A DNA stretch of 64,000 bases from the NCBI RefSeq assembly GCF_023638055.1, contig NZ_JAKRVY010000011.1:1-64000 (forward strand), in the 5' to 3' direction. The stretch comes from Natranaeroarchaeum aerophilus (GTDB lineage: Archaea; Halobacteriota; Halobacteria; Halobacteriales; Natronoarchaeaceae). Position 1 is the stretch's first letter. The number at the start of each line of letters is the position of its first letter. The notes under the pieces were generated by a model. That model had not been told where the DNA came from, did not search any database, and saw only the letters and a program-made list of their open reading frames with translations. Positions 26,431 to 36,226 of this stretch are shown piece after piece. A program made the translations under genes and the position numbers.

Positions 26431-27234
26431 ATGATCAGTCAGGACCGGCTCCGGATTCTCGCTCGCGAACTGGGCGTTCGGCAAGGGTACGCCGAAAAGA
26501 ACTACGTCAATTCGTGGCTCCTCTGGGGCATCTTCACGAGCAGCTACGGCGACAACCACCTGTTCAAAGGCGGGACCGCGCTGTCCAAGCTGTATTTCCC
26601 GCAATCGTGGCGATTCTCGGAGGACCTCTATTTTGGCGTCGAAGGGGAGTACCAGGGGTCCAAACAAGAGCTCCGAACGGTCCTCGATACGATTGCCGAC
26701 CGCTCTGGCATCGAATTCGAGATTCGCGAGCACCACGAATCCCAGCAGGACCACTACCCGACCCACTACGTCGACATCAGCATTCAGTACCGCGCCGTCC
26801 TTAACCACCCCAACACGACCAGCATCGACGTGATGGTCGACGAGCACGTCGCCTTCGACCCTGTTCAGCACACGCACGCGTACGAAGACGTGCCCGAATT
26901 CGATCTCCAGGCGTACAGCGTCGAGGAGATCTTCGCCGAAAAGCTCCGGGCGATCTACCAGCGCGGGGCCGCCCGTGACTACTATGATCTCTATCAGCTG
27001 CTCGAAACCGATTCGGTCGCGATCAACTTTGCCGACGTCAGACCCGCCTTCGACGCGAAGTGCAAACACGATGGGCTCACTGTTGATCTGAACGACGGAC
27101 TCCCGGACGAACAACAAGAAACGATCCGCCACCAGTGGGAGACCACGCTGCCGGACCTGACCGGTGATCCGCCGGCGTTCGAGATGGTCTGGGAACAGTT
27201 GGACACGGCGATCTCCCGACAGGGATCTTCGTAG
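26431..27234 (+). CDS. AbiEii-type nucleotidyltransferase toxin with a lost catalytic Asp
   Basis: A 267-residue AbiEii protein: FKGGTALSKLYFPQSWRFSE at about residues 48-67, a family-typical IDVMVDEHVAFDP strand, and VEEIFAEKLRAIYQRGAARD then YYDLYQLLE. The signature SEDxDF reads SEDLYF here, because the codon for the second Asp is TAT rather than GAT. That Asp belongs to the metal-binding D-x-D of this fold, so nucleotidyl transfer should fail. The rest is intact. Start ATG 26431; a longer upstream frame overlaps AbiEi and is non-coding. This may be a toxin that was silenced while its antitoxin was kept. Confidence 0.88.
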   Translation: MISQDRLRILARELGVRQGYAEKNYVNSWLLWGIFTSSYGDNHLFKGGTALSKLYFPQSWRFSEDLYFGVEGEYQGSKQELRTVLDTIADRSGIEFEIREHHESQQDHYPTHYVDISIQYRAVLNHPNTTSIDVMVDEHVAFDPVQHTHAYEDVPEFDLQAYSVEEIFAEKLRAIYQRGAARDYYDLYQLLETDSVAINFADVRPAFDAKCKHDGLTVDLNDGLPDEQQETIRHQWETTLPDLTGDPPAFEMVWEQLDTAISRQGSS

Positions 27235-27622
27235 GCAACGGCCGATATCGGTGTAGAAGATTGATAGGTGTCACATCCGGAGATCTGCCGATTAACCAAC
27301 AGTTCTGATTTTCTGGCTGGTGAGTTGCTTAAGTTTTGTACTTTTATGTAGAAGCGCGGATAGGCCGTATGATTGGCTGGCGTTGGTTAACACGGAGAGC
27401 CAATGGCTCCACGAACTACCGATTCCACGTGAACCGCCCTATAGAGGTCGTCAACATGCTGGTTGGGGGTTTCGGTATATCCATACAAACCACCTGAGGG
27501 ATTCCATATTACCTGGCAGCGTCCATTTTCAGATCAGTTTGACGGAGCCTTTCCGTAAAAACGTCTGTATCTGCTGTCCATCGGGGCAAAACAGGACAAC
27601 GTGATCGCTTCGTCAGAGAGCG
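27235..27622. other. Intergenic region with repeat D and an extra half-site
   Basis: Between the AbiEii stop and the convergent AAA ATPase lie inverted repeat D (27292-27332) and a further right arm GTTGGTTAA at 27382-27390. A 94-codon frame over 27320-27604 looks non-coding. Nothing else is recognised. Confidence 0.5.
27292..27332. repeat. TTAACCAAC inverted repeat, copy D (imperfect)
   Basis: Left arm TTAACCAAC at 27292-27300, right arm GTTGCTTAA at 27324-27332 with one mismatch and a 23-nt spacer. A perfect right arm recurs alone at 27382-27390. It lies 57 nt after the AbiEii stop. Confidence 0.65.
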
Positions 27623-29350
27623 TCAGCAGATGAGTAAAAAGAGCCAGTACGGGAGGTAGCAGATCGAAACGCCGTTTCGCTCGGTAACGAGAGAGCCCTC
27701 AGCAACTGGCTCCGACGAGAGGTTATCCGTGATAACGAACCGATAGGGCGCTTCGTAGTCTAAGTCTCGTAATTCCTCGCTGTCAGATTTTGAGTGTTGA
27801 CCGACACTAGGATCAAATTCGGCAGCGATCTGGGTTGCCGCGTCGTTGTAGGGTTGGTACGAGAGCACGAATGGTACGACGAGTCCATCGTGGTGAAGAA
27901 TGTAATCGACAAGCCCAGAATCTGTCTCACAATACTCTACATCGTAAGCACCAACTTGGAATGCAAGCCTCTTAGCATGGTCAAACGCAACCATTCGAGC
28001 GAGTTTGTACTCAAACTCGTGATTGAGTATATTCTGTTGCTCATACTTTTCGAAACCATAGTGCTCCTGTCGTTGTGAGAGGAGTACCGCGTGTCGGGGA
28101 TTACGGGGATAGAGGCGTGTGCGACGATGCCGACGAAGTGAGAAGTCCTGGGACTCCGTTACGACAATTCCCTCCTTATCAAGGAGGTTGAGATACTGGT
28201 CAACCGTCCGTCGGTCGACGCCAATCCTGTCACTGATGTCGGTATACTGAACTTCTTCACCAGCATGACTGGCCGCAAACGAACAAAGTCGGTGGAGGTT
28301 CTCAGGATGCTGCACCGAACCATACTTCGCTAGTTCCTTGTAGAGGAACAGCAGGAACTGTGACCGAACAAGGTCGTTTCGGACCGACGCATTCTTCGCT
28401 TGATGGAGAATTCCCCCCTTCCGAAGATAGTCGCGAGCAGCGTCATGTAGACCGTCTCGCTTGTCCGGGTCGATATACTCGAAATAGAGTTCCTCAAGGG
28501 TCTGTACTGCACCCTTGAGATCAGCGCCAGTTAGGTCAAGATCGAGTCGGATTTGCTTGATCGGAGATGATCCAGAGAGTCCTTTAGAACGGTAAGAGCG
28601 GAGCTGCTCGGGGAAATCTGCCTCAAATTCTACCTGAAGCCCGCCCTCGTCTTCAGGATAGCCAATAGTGTCAGCGAACTTCATAGGAAGGACGGGAAGA
28701 TTATAATGAATCTCGTCGATTTGGTCTCCATTATCCTCCCTAGTGAGATCAACCTGATCCTCTACAACTCCGGAGAGAATTAAGTAGGTCTCTTCGTCGA
28801 CTAAGTCCCGGAGCACGCTGGGTCTGCGGTCTCCGAGATCAAGTACGTTCACGTCATCGAGGAAAATGTACTTTCGACCGCGACGAGGCGCAACGTGCGA
28901 ACGGAAGTATTCCACTACTTGGGTCAGTTCTTGTGCTTGATCCTCTGGGGATTCCAGATGGTACAGCGAGTCTTCAAGAGGAAGATAGAGCACCTGTCGG
29001 GGATTGGCCGAAGAGAGGAGATCATATTCTCGACCGCTCTCTGGGAAATCGACCGTGTCGATTAGTGCCGCAACGAACTGTTTAAGCATCGTCGTCTTTC
29101 CAATACCTGTCTGTCCGAATATCGGGTAGATGAGCGACTCCACCCCTTCTTTATCATACTCATTAATGTCGCGTAGAATCCTATGAAAATCCGACCGAGG
29201 TGACCGCTTAATAACCTCCTCAAGTTCGATAGAAGGGCCCTCGTTCCACCATTCGTTATGTTGCTCTATGTCAGCGATGTAATCTTTCCCTGACTCCACA
29301 TTCGGCATATACGCCGTATTTATACCCGCCGGGCAAAAGTCTTCCCACAT
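27623..29350 (-). CDS. AAA_14/DUF4143-like ATPase, divergent from Argonaute
   Basis: A 575-residue P-loop ATPase. Walker A is GQTGIGKTT at 79-87 and Walker B is KYIFLDDVNVL at 160-170. A winged helix follows at about 395-445 (YTDISDRIGVDRRTVDQYLN, LLDKEGIVVT), then a C-terminal domain with HEFEYKLARMVAFDHAKRLA and VEYCETDSGLVDYILHHDG, probably the degenerate nuclease-like domain of DUF4143 proteins. The start MWEDFCP at 29350 is chosen because TATTTTAATA lies about 25 nt upstream, fitting a leaderless transcript; a longer frame to 29440 has poor text. It is divergent from the Argonaute gene with a 290-nt region between them. Whether it belongs to the Argonaute system is unknown. Confidence 0.75.
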   Translation of the reverse strand: MWEDFCPAGINTAYMPNVESGKDYIADIEQHNEWWNEGPSIELEEVIKRSPRSDFHRILRDINEYDKEGVESLIYPIFGQTGIGKTTMLKQFVAALIDTVDFPESGREYDLLSSANPRQVLYLPLEDSLYHLESPEDQAQELTQVVEYFRSHVAPRRGRKYIFLDDVNVLDLGDRRPSVLRDLVDEETYLILSGVVEDQVDLTREDNGDQIDEIHYNLPVLPMKFADTIGYPEDEGGLQVEFEADFPEQLRSYRSKGLSGSSPIKQIRLDLDLTGADLKGAVQTLEELYFEYIDPDKRDGLHDAARDYLRKGGILHQAKNASVRNDLVRSQFLLFLYKELAKYGSVQHPENLHRLCSFAASHAGEEVQYTDISDRIGVDRRTVDQYLNLLDKEGIVVTESQDFSLRRHRRTRLYPRNPRHAVLLSQRQEHYGFEKYEQQNILNHEFEYKLARMVAFDHAKRLAFQVGAYDVEYCETDSGLVDYILHHDGLVVPFVLSYQPYNDAATQIAAEFDPSVGQHSKSDSEELRDLDYEAPYRFVITDNLSSEPVAEGSLVTERNGVSICYLPYWLFLLIC

Positions 29351-29640
29351 TTCGATGTCCCTATCTATTAAAATAGTTTGTGTGGAGGTTGGGTCTCTAC
29401 ATAGTGTATCGGTGCTCGTGCCGATCGACACTACGGACAAAACAGTATGAAACGAGAGGTCAGCAGCGGCAGACGGTTCTGGAGTCGAACTTGAAGAACC
29501 GCATAAGCAGAGTGAACCAAGTTTCGAGTATCCCTTGTCGAGAATATCTTACTCTCCAAATACGCCTTTGTCAACATTACTGTGTTTGTAATGCGTCTAG
29601 TCGTTAAACTTTTGCCACTGGGTGTTGACTGTTGAGGTAG

Positions 29641-32157
29641 ATGGTAACCCAGCCCGACATTGAGGACAAGGAGCGAATCGACATGCGGGTGCAGGTTATG
29701 GCGGAATTGGATCGTCCATCTAAAAAGATGGCACAGCGATTCGAGGTCGTTGACACTGCTGGAAACAAATTCCCGCTCACGATTTGGAAAAATAACGCAC
29801 TGAGTGATTTCGACTGGGAGTTGGAGCAGTGGTACAAACTCGAAAACGCGGGGGGGAACGTGTTCCAAGGAGAGAAAAGCTTGAATGGCTCCTCGAGACT
29901 GCGGGCCACCCCAATCGATCCCCCCAAAGAGATAGCTCAAAACAAACAGTTGTTCGAAGCCGTTGAGGACGGTCTCCCATATCTATCGCTATATCCCATA
30001 GACAGCGATTTCGCTGAGTTGTCAGTCTACGAGTACCAGATACAAGCGGAGGGAACCTTCGACGACTCGCCGATGGACGCCACGTACGACTTAGCGGCGT
30101 ACCTTCGAAAGTGTACTGACTCGCTCGTAACCCATGCGGGAGCTTTAAACATCGTCTCAACAGGTCGTATGAGTGTTGAATTACCAGACCCCTTCGTACT
30201 CGCTGAGGAACAGCAGACGGCGCTTCGAGCCGCTGAGCGAAGGGAGAACAATCAGATCGAACGGTTGCTCAAGCACGCACTCAAGAGAGCTGTTGACGAA
30301 GACACCTACGAAGCACAGAAGATCAACCGAATTCTGGAACGAGATCCCGTTATTGTCGGTTCAGATTCTCTCTTCGAAGCATGTCTCGCGTATGAGGCGC
30401 GCATCGAACTGTTCCCGTCGGGCGATGCGTTCGTCGGAGTCGAAGTGCGGTACCACACTCGGAGCCAGATAACTGTTAACGAGTACGTGGATCAGGTGGA
30501 TGCCGACATCGAAGATTTCGTCGATACACCTGTCGAACACGATCCAGACACCTATGATACCCCGGGGAGTGGAACACTGAAGGGATTCGCCGACGCACAC
30601 TTCACCGATCCGCTTCCAGAGCTCGGCAACCAATCGCTCGCCGACTGGTACGAACAGAAGGGCCGTATCTCAGAGAATCTTGCTGACGAACTTCGCGACG
30701 TGGATCCACAGCTCGTCGAGATAAACTATGATCCAGATGATGACGAGACAGATGTCCACGTTCCTCACCTACTCCGGGTCGCCCCACGGAAGGAGGTAGT
30801 CAAAGCCGTCGCACCAAAATTCCACCGAGAATGGGACCAGTCAGCAAAGATGCTACCCAATGAGCGATTCCAGAAGACAACCGCGTTCGTTCAGGAACTC
30901 GGCGAACTTCCAAAAGTTGACGCTCAGGTAGATCCGAGTCCAGCCGGCCCAAGCCTTTCGTTCATGTCGGCAGAAGTCAGCCGATCCAACAATCTCCAGT
31001 TTGGGGACGGGCGGACAGCTGGTGTACCAAGGAGAGGCCTCCAGCGCCACGGTGTCTACGAACCTCCGTCCAATTTCCATATTCATTACCTCGTTCCGGA
31101 ATGCGTTGCGGACGAATTTGAGACACTCCGTGGCCGACTCGAAAGGAAATTGCGAGACATCAAATGCCCTCCAGACAAGAAAACCTACAGCGAATACGAA
31201 CTGGGGAAGGCAATCGAGTACAACGAAGCATCCGCTGCGATTGACGATGTGGACGTGGCGTTGGTCGTCGTTCCATCCCCTGACGCCGACTCGATCACTG
31301 AAGGTACGATAGACGATCCATATCCAGAGTTCAAGAAAGCGTTCGGAAAACAGCGTATTCCGACGCAGATGGTTCGGATGACCAACCTCGATAACAAGTG
31401 GGTTACAGACAATACGGCACTCGGGCTCGTCGCAGGTGCTGGTGGTGTCCCGTGGCGCGTCGGCGAGATGCCTGGGGACGTTGATTGCTTTGTTGGATTG
31501 GACGCAACTCGGGACCCAGCATCAGGACAGTTCCTGGGTGCCAGTGCGAACGTCGTGCTCGCCGACGGGACGGTATTCGTGTCAAAGACGCAGTCGCTAC
31601 AGTCCGGCGAGACATTCGACGAGGACGCTATCGTCGACGTACTCAAAGATATTCACCGAGAGTTCGTTCGAGCGGAAGGGAGGTCCCCGGAGAGTATCGT
31701 TATCCACCGAGACGGGAGGCTATTCGAAGACGTCGGTAAAATACTCGAACCATTCGCGGAGACTGAGATTGATATCGACATCCTCGACATCCGGAAGAGT
31801 GGCGCTCCACGTGCCGCAGTCCGCGAGGACGGGGATTTCAAGATCGACAACAAGGGACGTCTTTTCGTCGCTAAACACGGCGATTATGGATTCCTCACGA
31901 CGACCGGGCGCCCAGAGTTCGACGAGAGCGACGGACTGGGGACTCCCCGGGCACTTCGTGTCGTTCGCCGATCTGGGGACACACCAATGGCGACGCTACT
32001 GAAGCAGGTGTACTGGCTGAGTGAGAGTCACATTGGAAGTGCGCAACGGAGTACTCGACTTCCAGTGACGACCTACTACGCCGACCGGTGTGCCGACCAC
32101 GCACGGAGGGGGTTCCTCCTGAACGGAGAGCTCATCCGTGGAGTTCCGTACGTATGA
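29641..32157 (+). CDS. Long-A prokaryotic Argonaute (NgAgo-like)
   Basis: An 838-residue Argonaute. The N-terminal 110 residues form an OB/RepA-like domain (RFEVVDTAGNKFPLTIWKNN), as in the Natronobacterium gregoryi protein. The MID/PIWI half has the text ALGLVAGAGGVPW and the catalytic tetrad DEDD: D621 (FVGLDATRDP), E657 (QSGETFDED), D691 (VIHRDGRLFED) and D815 (TTYYADRCADHARR). It is therefore predicted to be catalytically competent for guide-directed cutting of nucleic acid. It ends GVPYV, the usual hydrophobic tail. The ATG at 29641 has GAGGT just upstream and TTAAACT about 35 nt before it. The PLD/P-loop gene starts 114 nt downstream, followed by the Mre11-HerA cluster on the same strand. 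Likely role: defence against plasmids or viruses. Confidence 0.95.
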   Translation: MVTQPDIEDKERIDMRVQVMAELDRPSKKMAQRFEVVDTAGNKFPLTIWKNNALSDFDWELEQWYKLENAGGNVFQGEKSLNGSSRLRATPIDPPKEIAQNKQLFEAVEDGLPYLSLYPIDSDFAELSVYEYQIQAEGTFDDSPMDATYDLAAYLRKCTDSLVTHAGALNIVSTGRMSVELPDPFVLAEEQQTALRAAERRENNQIERLLKHALKRAVDEDTYEAQKINRILERDPVIVGSDSLFEACLAYEARIELFPSGDAFVGVEVRYHTRSQITVNEYVDQVDADIEDFVDTPVEHDPDTYDTPGSGTLKGFADAHFTDPLPELGNQSLADWYEQKGRISENLADELRDVDPQLVEINYDPDDDETDVHVPHLLRVAPRKEVVKAVAPKFHREWDQSAKMLPNERFQKTTAFVQELGELPKVDAQVDPSPAGPSLSFMSAEVSRSNNLQFGDGRTAGVPRRGLQRHGVYEPPSNFHIHYLVPECVADEFETLRGRLERKLRDIKCPPDKKTYSEYELGKAIEYNEASAAIDDVDVALVVVPSPDADSITEGTIDDPYPEFKKAFGKQRIPTQMVRMTNLDNKWVTDNTALGLVAGAGGVPWRVGEMPGDVDCFVGLDATRDPASGQFLGASANVVLADGTVFVSKTQSLQSGETFDEDAIVDVLKDIHREFVRAEGRSPESIVIHRDGRLFEDVGKILEPFAETEIDIDILDIRKSGAPRAAVREDGDFKIDNKGRLFVAKHGDYGFLTTTGRPEFDESDGLGTPRALRVVRRSGDTPMATLLKQVYWLSESHIGSAQRSTRLPVTTYYADRCADHARRGFLLNGELIRGVPYV

Positions 32158-32271
32158 CCGATAATAGAATCACTCACCAATCCATGATTCCCGAAACCCT
32201 TCCCAAAACTGCACTGTGCAACCGACCCCGGCCTGACTGTGACAGCACGCAGTCTGTCGGAGGTGGTAGAA

Positions 32272-34371
32272 ATGACTGATACGTGGACCTTCCAGACAGC
32301 TTTCGACGACGATGATGTCGAGACGGAGATTCGAGTCCTCCGATCGTGGGGGTCGTTTACTGACGTGTTCGAAGACGCTGCAGAGGTTCAGACGATAACG
32401 TACTGCGACTCCCCCCAACTCATCCTTCGTCTTCTGGAAAGAGACGAGAACATCGAGATAGACTCTCTCGAGGTTGTCGTAGGTGACCGGACACCGGAGC
32501 AATACCGCGATAAACTCACTAATCACGTCGATGAGGCGTATCGGATGAAGAAACTCATCGAGGATGATCGACTCAGGATATACAATCTCGATTCATCGCG
32601 GTCAATCCTTCACACCAAGCTGTACCGGATCACCAAGCACGATGGCAGTCACACGCTCATTCTGGGATCGGCAAACCTCTCAAAACAGGCCTGGGAGAAC
32701 ACGAAACAAACCAACACAGTCGTTCTCTTTCATACTGACGGGACATCCGGCCTTGACGAGGCATTCAGGGAGGCGTACGAGACCCAGAAAGAGGACTACA
32801 CGACCGAGTTCATGTCGGGCCTCATCGAGGATTTGGAGGAAATCGAGACCAAGGACGACGAGCGAGAGCGCATCTCGGCATGGGTCGATGGGCGCGTGGG
32901 CGATCATGAGGAGGTGACTGAACTCAACAAGAAGGTGACTCAGGAGCTCGACGACGTCGACGTCGATATCCACAAGCTCACGGACGATCCGGAAGAGGCC
33001 GACAGCACAGTCTCGTTTGTCAGCGATGACGAGGAGGCAGACGAAGTCATTGAGGAGCGGATATCACTCTCTCGACGGGGATTCGACAACGGATCAAATG
33101 CGTTTGAGGGGCTTCGAGACTTCGACAACACCACGATCAAGGACGACGTCATCAGGACGACTCCCCAGGCCTACACAGAGTACCTCCAAGAGGAGTACGG
33201 AATTCCGAAGATGTGGTTCGCGGAAGACGACGGCAGACTGCTAATGGAAGGGCCTTCCAGGCGACATGGACTGATGGCTGACGGTCTCCCCGATGATCCG
33301 TCCCGGATTGACGCGGCACTCGCTGACCTCGAGGCTTACTTCGAGACGGTCGAGCGGCATGGAGACTCCAATGACTACAATGCTGTTAAGGCACACATGT
33401 TTGAGGCGCTCCTTTGGTTCTTCTGGGCACCGTTCATTAACAAGTACGCATCTCGGTTCCGGGATGCGAATCTCACACTTGACGACGCACTGCCTTTCCT
33501 ATACATCTACGGCGAATCGAACGCAGGCAAGGGGACGTTCGCCCAGTTCGCACTCTCACTCATCTCCCACAGTGTTGTCGATGAACCCGCCGATGCTGAC
33601 GAGATCGGTACTCGCCAGGTCCGTGGCCTACGAAAGGTCGACTCTGCGTTTCCGCTGGTCGTCGACGACGTGACGAAGAACAAGATTGACAACCGGATCG
33701 ACGGGCCGCTTCGCAATTACTGGAAGAACTGGCCAGGCGACATCCAGTACCCCGGAATCGCCTTCATCTCGAACAACAAGCGGCCAAAGAAGTGGTTCCG
33801 GAATCGAGCGAAGATCCTCCACTTCGACGTGTTTTTCGAAGGTACGTTCAAATCACGTCACGAGGTCGGGGAAGTCATCGACCAGGACAACCCCGTGTTC
33901 GAGTGGTTCACCTACGTACTCGGGGAGCGTGACATCGAACTTCGCGAATCGAACGACACACTATACGACGCTCGGCAAGCGTTTCTCACACTCTACGAGG
34001 CAGCAAATCGGGAAGTTCCAGAGTACTTCCCGCGGAAGCCTGCAGACGAACACCACGATACCGCGAAGGGGAAATGGCACCGAGCACATGACCGGGGACA
34101 GCTAGAATTCAGCGAGTACAACGGGAATCTCGTCGCAACGTTCAACGAAGAAATGTCGTTCGACGTGCGGTCGTACTGTCGGTCGCTCCCGACACGGATG
34201 CGGCCCGAGCCTAGCGGTCGTGAGATCGAGATCAAACACGTCGACAACTTCATTGAATGGTTCGGGGAGGATCCAGTCGGACTCCGGCCAGAGGAAGAAG
34301 CCAACACAGAGGAAGAGACCCCCGACACCAACGGCGTTACCTCTCGGCTCAGGAGGGCGATTTTCGGATGA
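32272..34371 (+). CDS. PLD-like nuclease fused to a P-loop ATPase, Argonaute-linked
   Basis: A 699-residue two-part protein. Residues 1-200 are a phospholipase D-type domain with a single HKD motif: HTKLYRITKHDGSHTLILGS then ANLS (residues 114-137). Residues 350-620 form a P-loop NTPase, with YIYGESNAGKGTFAQFA (Walker A at 414-422), Walker B-like FPLVVDDVTKNKI and FISNNKRPKKW, in the manner of superfamily 3 or primase-type helicases. The linker (about 200-340) is acidic. GGAGGTGG 7-14 nt before ATG 32272 makes that start better than the GTG at 32239. A single HKD implies that two chains form one active site. It follows Argonaute on the same strand and is probably part of the same system. Confidence 0.8.
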   Translation: MTDTWTFQTAFDDDDVETEIRVLRSWGSFTDVFEDAAEVQTITYCDSPQLILRLLERDENIEIDSLEVVVGDRTPEQYRDKLTNHVDEAYRMKKLIEDDRLRIYNLDSSRSILHTKLYRITKHDGSHTLILGSANLSKQAWENTKQTNTVVLFHTDGTSGLDEAFREAYETQKEDYTTEFMSGLIEDLEEIETKDDERERISAWVDGRVGDHEEVTELNKKVTQELDDVDVDIHKLTDDPEEADSTVSFVSDDEEADEVIEERISLSRRGFDNGSNAFEGLRDFDNTTIKDDVIRTTPQAYTEYLQEEYGIPKMWFAEDDGRLLMEGPSRRHGLMADGLPDDPSRIDAALADLEAYFETVERHGDSNDYNAVKAHMFEALLWFFWAPFINKYASRFRDANLTLDDALPFLYIYGESNAGKGTFAQFALSLISHSVVDEPADADEIGTRQVRGLRKVDSAFPLVVDDVTKNKIDNRIDGPLRNYWKNWPGDIQYPGIAFISNNKRPKKWFRNRAKILHFDVFFEGTFKSRHEVGEVIDQDNPVFEWFTYVLGERDIELRESNDTLYDARQAFLTLYEAANREVPEYFPRKPADEHHDTAKGKWHRAHDRGQLEFSEYNGNLVATFNEEMSFDVRSYCRSLPTRMRPEPSGREIEIKHVDNFIEWFGEDPVGLRPEEEANTEEETPDTNGVTSRLRRAIFG

Positions 34372-34594
34372 GCACAACCAATCTGTATGGCCTGTGGGAG
34401 AACAGCCGGGAGAGCATATCGTCAGCTCTCCACTGCAGGCGGCTATCCCCCTTTCAGATAGCTCTAGAGCCTGCTGGGCTCCTTCAGCTGACCACGAGGG
34501 TTAATTTACAGCTATGTGCTGGAAACACTCCCAGATACGACCTCAGCATCGCGTGCTCAACCGCCCCACACAACCAGTTCGGTGACATTCAGCA
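34372..34594. other. Gap between PLD-ATPase and Mre11
   Basis: No gene is recognised in these 223 nt. It may hold a promoter for the Mre11-HerA operon, but no clear TATA box is visible. Confidence 0.35.
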
Positions 34595-36226
34595 ATGACC
34601 TACCAATTCCTTCACGCAGCCGACATCCACCTCGGTCACCGCCAGTATAACCGCACTCAACGTGAACGCGATATGTACGCCACGTTCAAGAAAACGCTCG
34701 AGGATGCCGTCAATGATCACGGTATTGACGCCGTCTTCATCCCAGGCGACCTCTTCCATTCCCGGGATCTACGGCCAAGTGTTCTCGAGACAGCCGAGCG
34801 AGCTCTCGATGTCGTTCCGGAGGACGTTCCTGTGCTGGTCACACCAGGGAACCACGATCAGAACCTCGATCGACGTGAGATGACCTGGCTGGAATATCTC
34901 CACCAGCGTGACGCTATCACGCTGCTTCAACCGGACTTTGCCGGCATTAGTCAGAATGAGCGATCCGCCGAGAAACTCTTCCCCTCACCACAGGCCGCAA
35001 GTGAGGGAGAGGGAACAGGTGTCGATGGAACGGTCCCCGGTTACTTCGATCTCGAAGTGTCTGGATTCGATGCCCCTCTGCGTGTATTTGGTCTGGAATA
35101 TCGAGGGGGATACATCGATACGGCACTCGAACAAACGAAGACTGCTATCAAATCAGTCAACGATCGTGCTGGTGAACCCAGCCACACCGTGTTAATGGGC
35201 CATTTCGGTGTGGCAGACGAAGTTCCCGATCTCGGGGCCGCAGCCCGGTACTCAACGCTCCAGCAGCTCGAAGACGTAGTCGATTATCTCGCACTTGGGC
35301 ACATCCACAAGCCGTACGAGGGCCCGGGTGACGACCCGTGGTTTTTCAATCCCGGCTCGCTCGAAGCCCATAGCACAGACGAGGCCCGCTGGGAGCTAGG
35401 CTATTACGTAACCGAGCTAGGTGCAGAAGACTTCGCTGCCAATCACCAGACGAGCAAACGTAGACCATTCTACACCTTCGAGTGGGATGTCGACGGATAC
35501 GATACATGGAGCGATCTCGTCAACGAGTTCGGCGAAGCGGTCGATAACAAGCGGGCAGACATCGAAACCTGGTGTAGCCGTGACGAATACACCACGAAAG
35601 ACGGCAATCCTCGAAGTCCCGTCATCGACCTCCAGATCCGAGGCCATCTTGAGTTCGACCGTCGTGACCTCGATGTCGAAGCCCTAGAATCGATGATTAC
35701 AGAGGTGACCAACGCTGTCCACGTCCAGACTAAAACGAGTGTCACCACAGCAGAGATCATCGACCTCGTTGAGGATATGGATGAAGAGGCGGTCTTCACC
35801 GACACCGGTACGCTTCGGACCGAAATTCTCGAGGATGAAGTGTTCACGACGGTAGCGAAGCAGACACCGTTCAGCGAGGATCCTGAAGCGACTGCAGAGG
35901 CGCTTACCCACGCAAAAGAACTAGTAATCGAAGAGCAGGCTAGCGGAGAGTCCGTCGCAGACTACCTGCAAGAACGCCGGCGAGAAACGTTTCAGGGAGG
36001 CGTCGGTTCAGTCGATCCGACGTACGATGAGGTTGCCGATCATGCTGACGACGGAGGGATTGATGACGAAGTTTTCAACGCAGTACACGCCGGTGAAGAG
36101 GTCGATCCAGTAGAAGCTGCTGCACAGACAGTAGAAGCCAAATCTGAAGAAACTCCGGCTATCGAAGAAGTACCTAAGGATGTCGATGACGACGCATCAG
36201 TAGCAACGAAGGGAGGTGAGAACTGA
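34595..36226 (+). CDS. mre11: Mre11 nuclease
   Basis: A 543-residue calcineurin-like phosphoesterase. The metal ligands of the family are present: AADIHLGHR (D9, H11), FIPGDLFHS, TPGNHDQNLD, LMGHFG and LALGHIHKP. The C-terminal part, acidic and extended, would hold the Rad50-binding region. With Rad50, Mre11 opens and trims DNA ends. The stop overlaps the rad50 start by 1 nt (TGATG). This copy is more divergent than a housekeeping Mre11 and sits in a cluster with NurA and HerA next to Argonaute, which suggests an accessory rather than chromosomal role. Confidence 0.93.
   Translation: MTYQFLHAADIHLGHRQYNRTQRERDMYATFKKTLEDAVNDHGIDAVFIPGDLFHSRDLRPSVLETAERALDVVPEDVPVLVTPGNHDQNLDRREMTWLEYLHQRDAITLLQPDFAGISQNERSAEKLFPSPQAASEGEGTGVDGTVPGYFDLEVSGFDAPLRVFGLEYRGGYIDTALEQTKTAIKSVNDRAGEPSHTVLMGHFGVADEVPDLGAAARYSTLQQLEDVVDYLALGHIHKPYEGPGDDPWFFNPGSLEAHSTDEARWELGYYVTELGAEDFAANHQTSKRRPFYTFEWDVDGYDTWSDLVNEFGEAVDNKRADIETWCSRDEYTTKDGNPRSPVIDLQIRGHLEFDRRDLDVEALESMITEVTNAVHVQTKTSVTTAEIIDLVEDMDEEAVFTDTGTLRTEILEDEVFTTVAKQTPFSEDPEATAEALTHAKELVIEEQASGESVADYLQERRRETFQGGVGSVDPTYDEVADHADDGGIDDEVFNAVHAGEEVDPVEAAAQTVEAKSEETPAIEEVPKDVDDDASVATKGGEN

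Noticed and set aside
27320-27604. 94-codon frame after repeat D
   Set aside because: Its start lies inside the repeat, its composition is Arg/Cys/His-rich and it has no acidic bias or promoter of its own.
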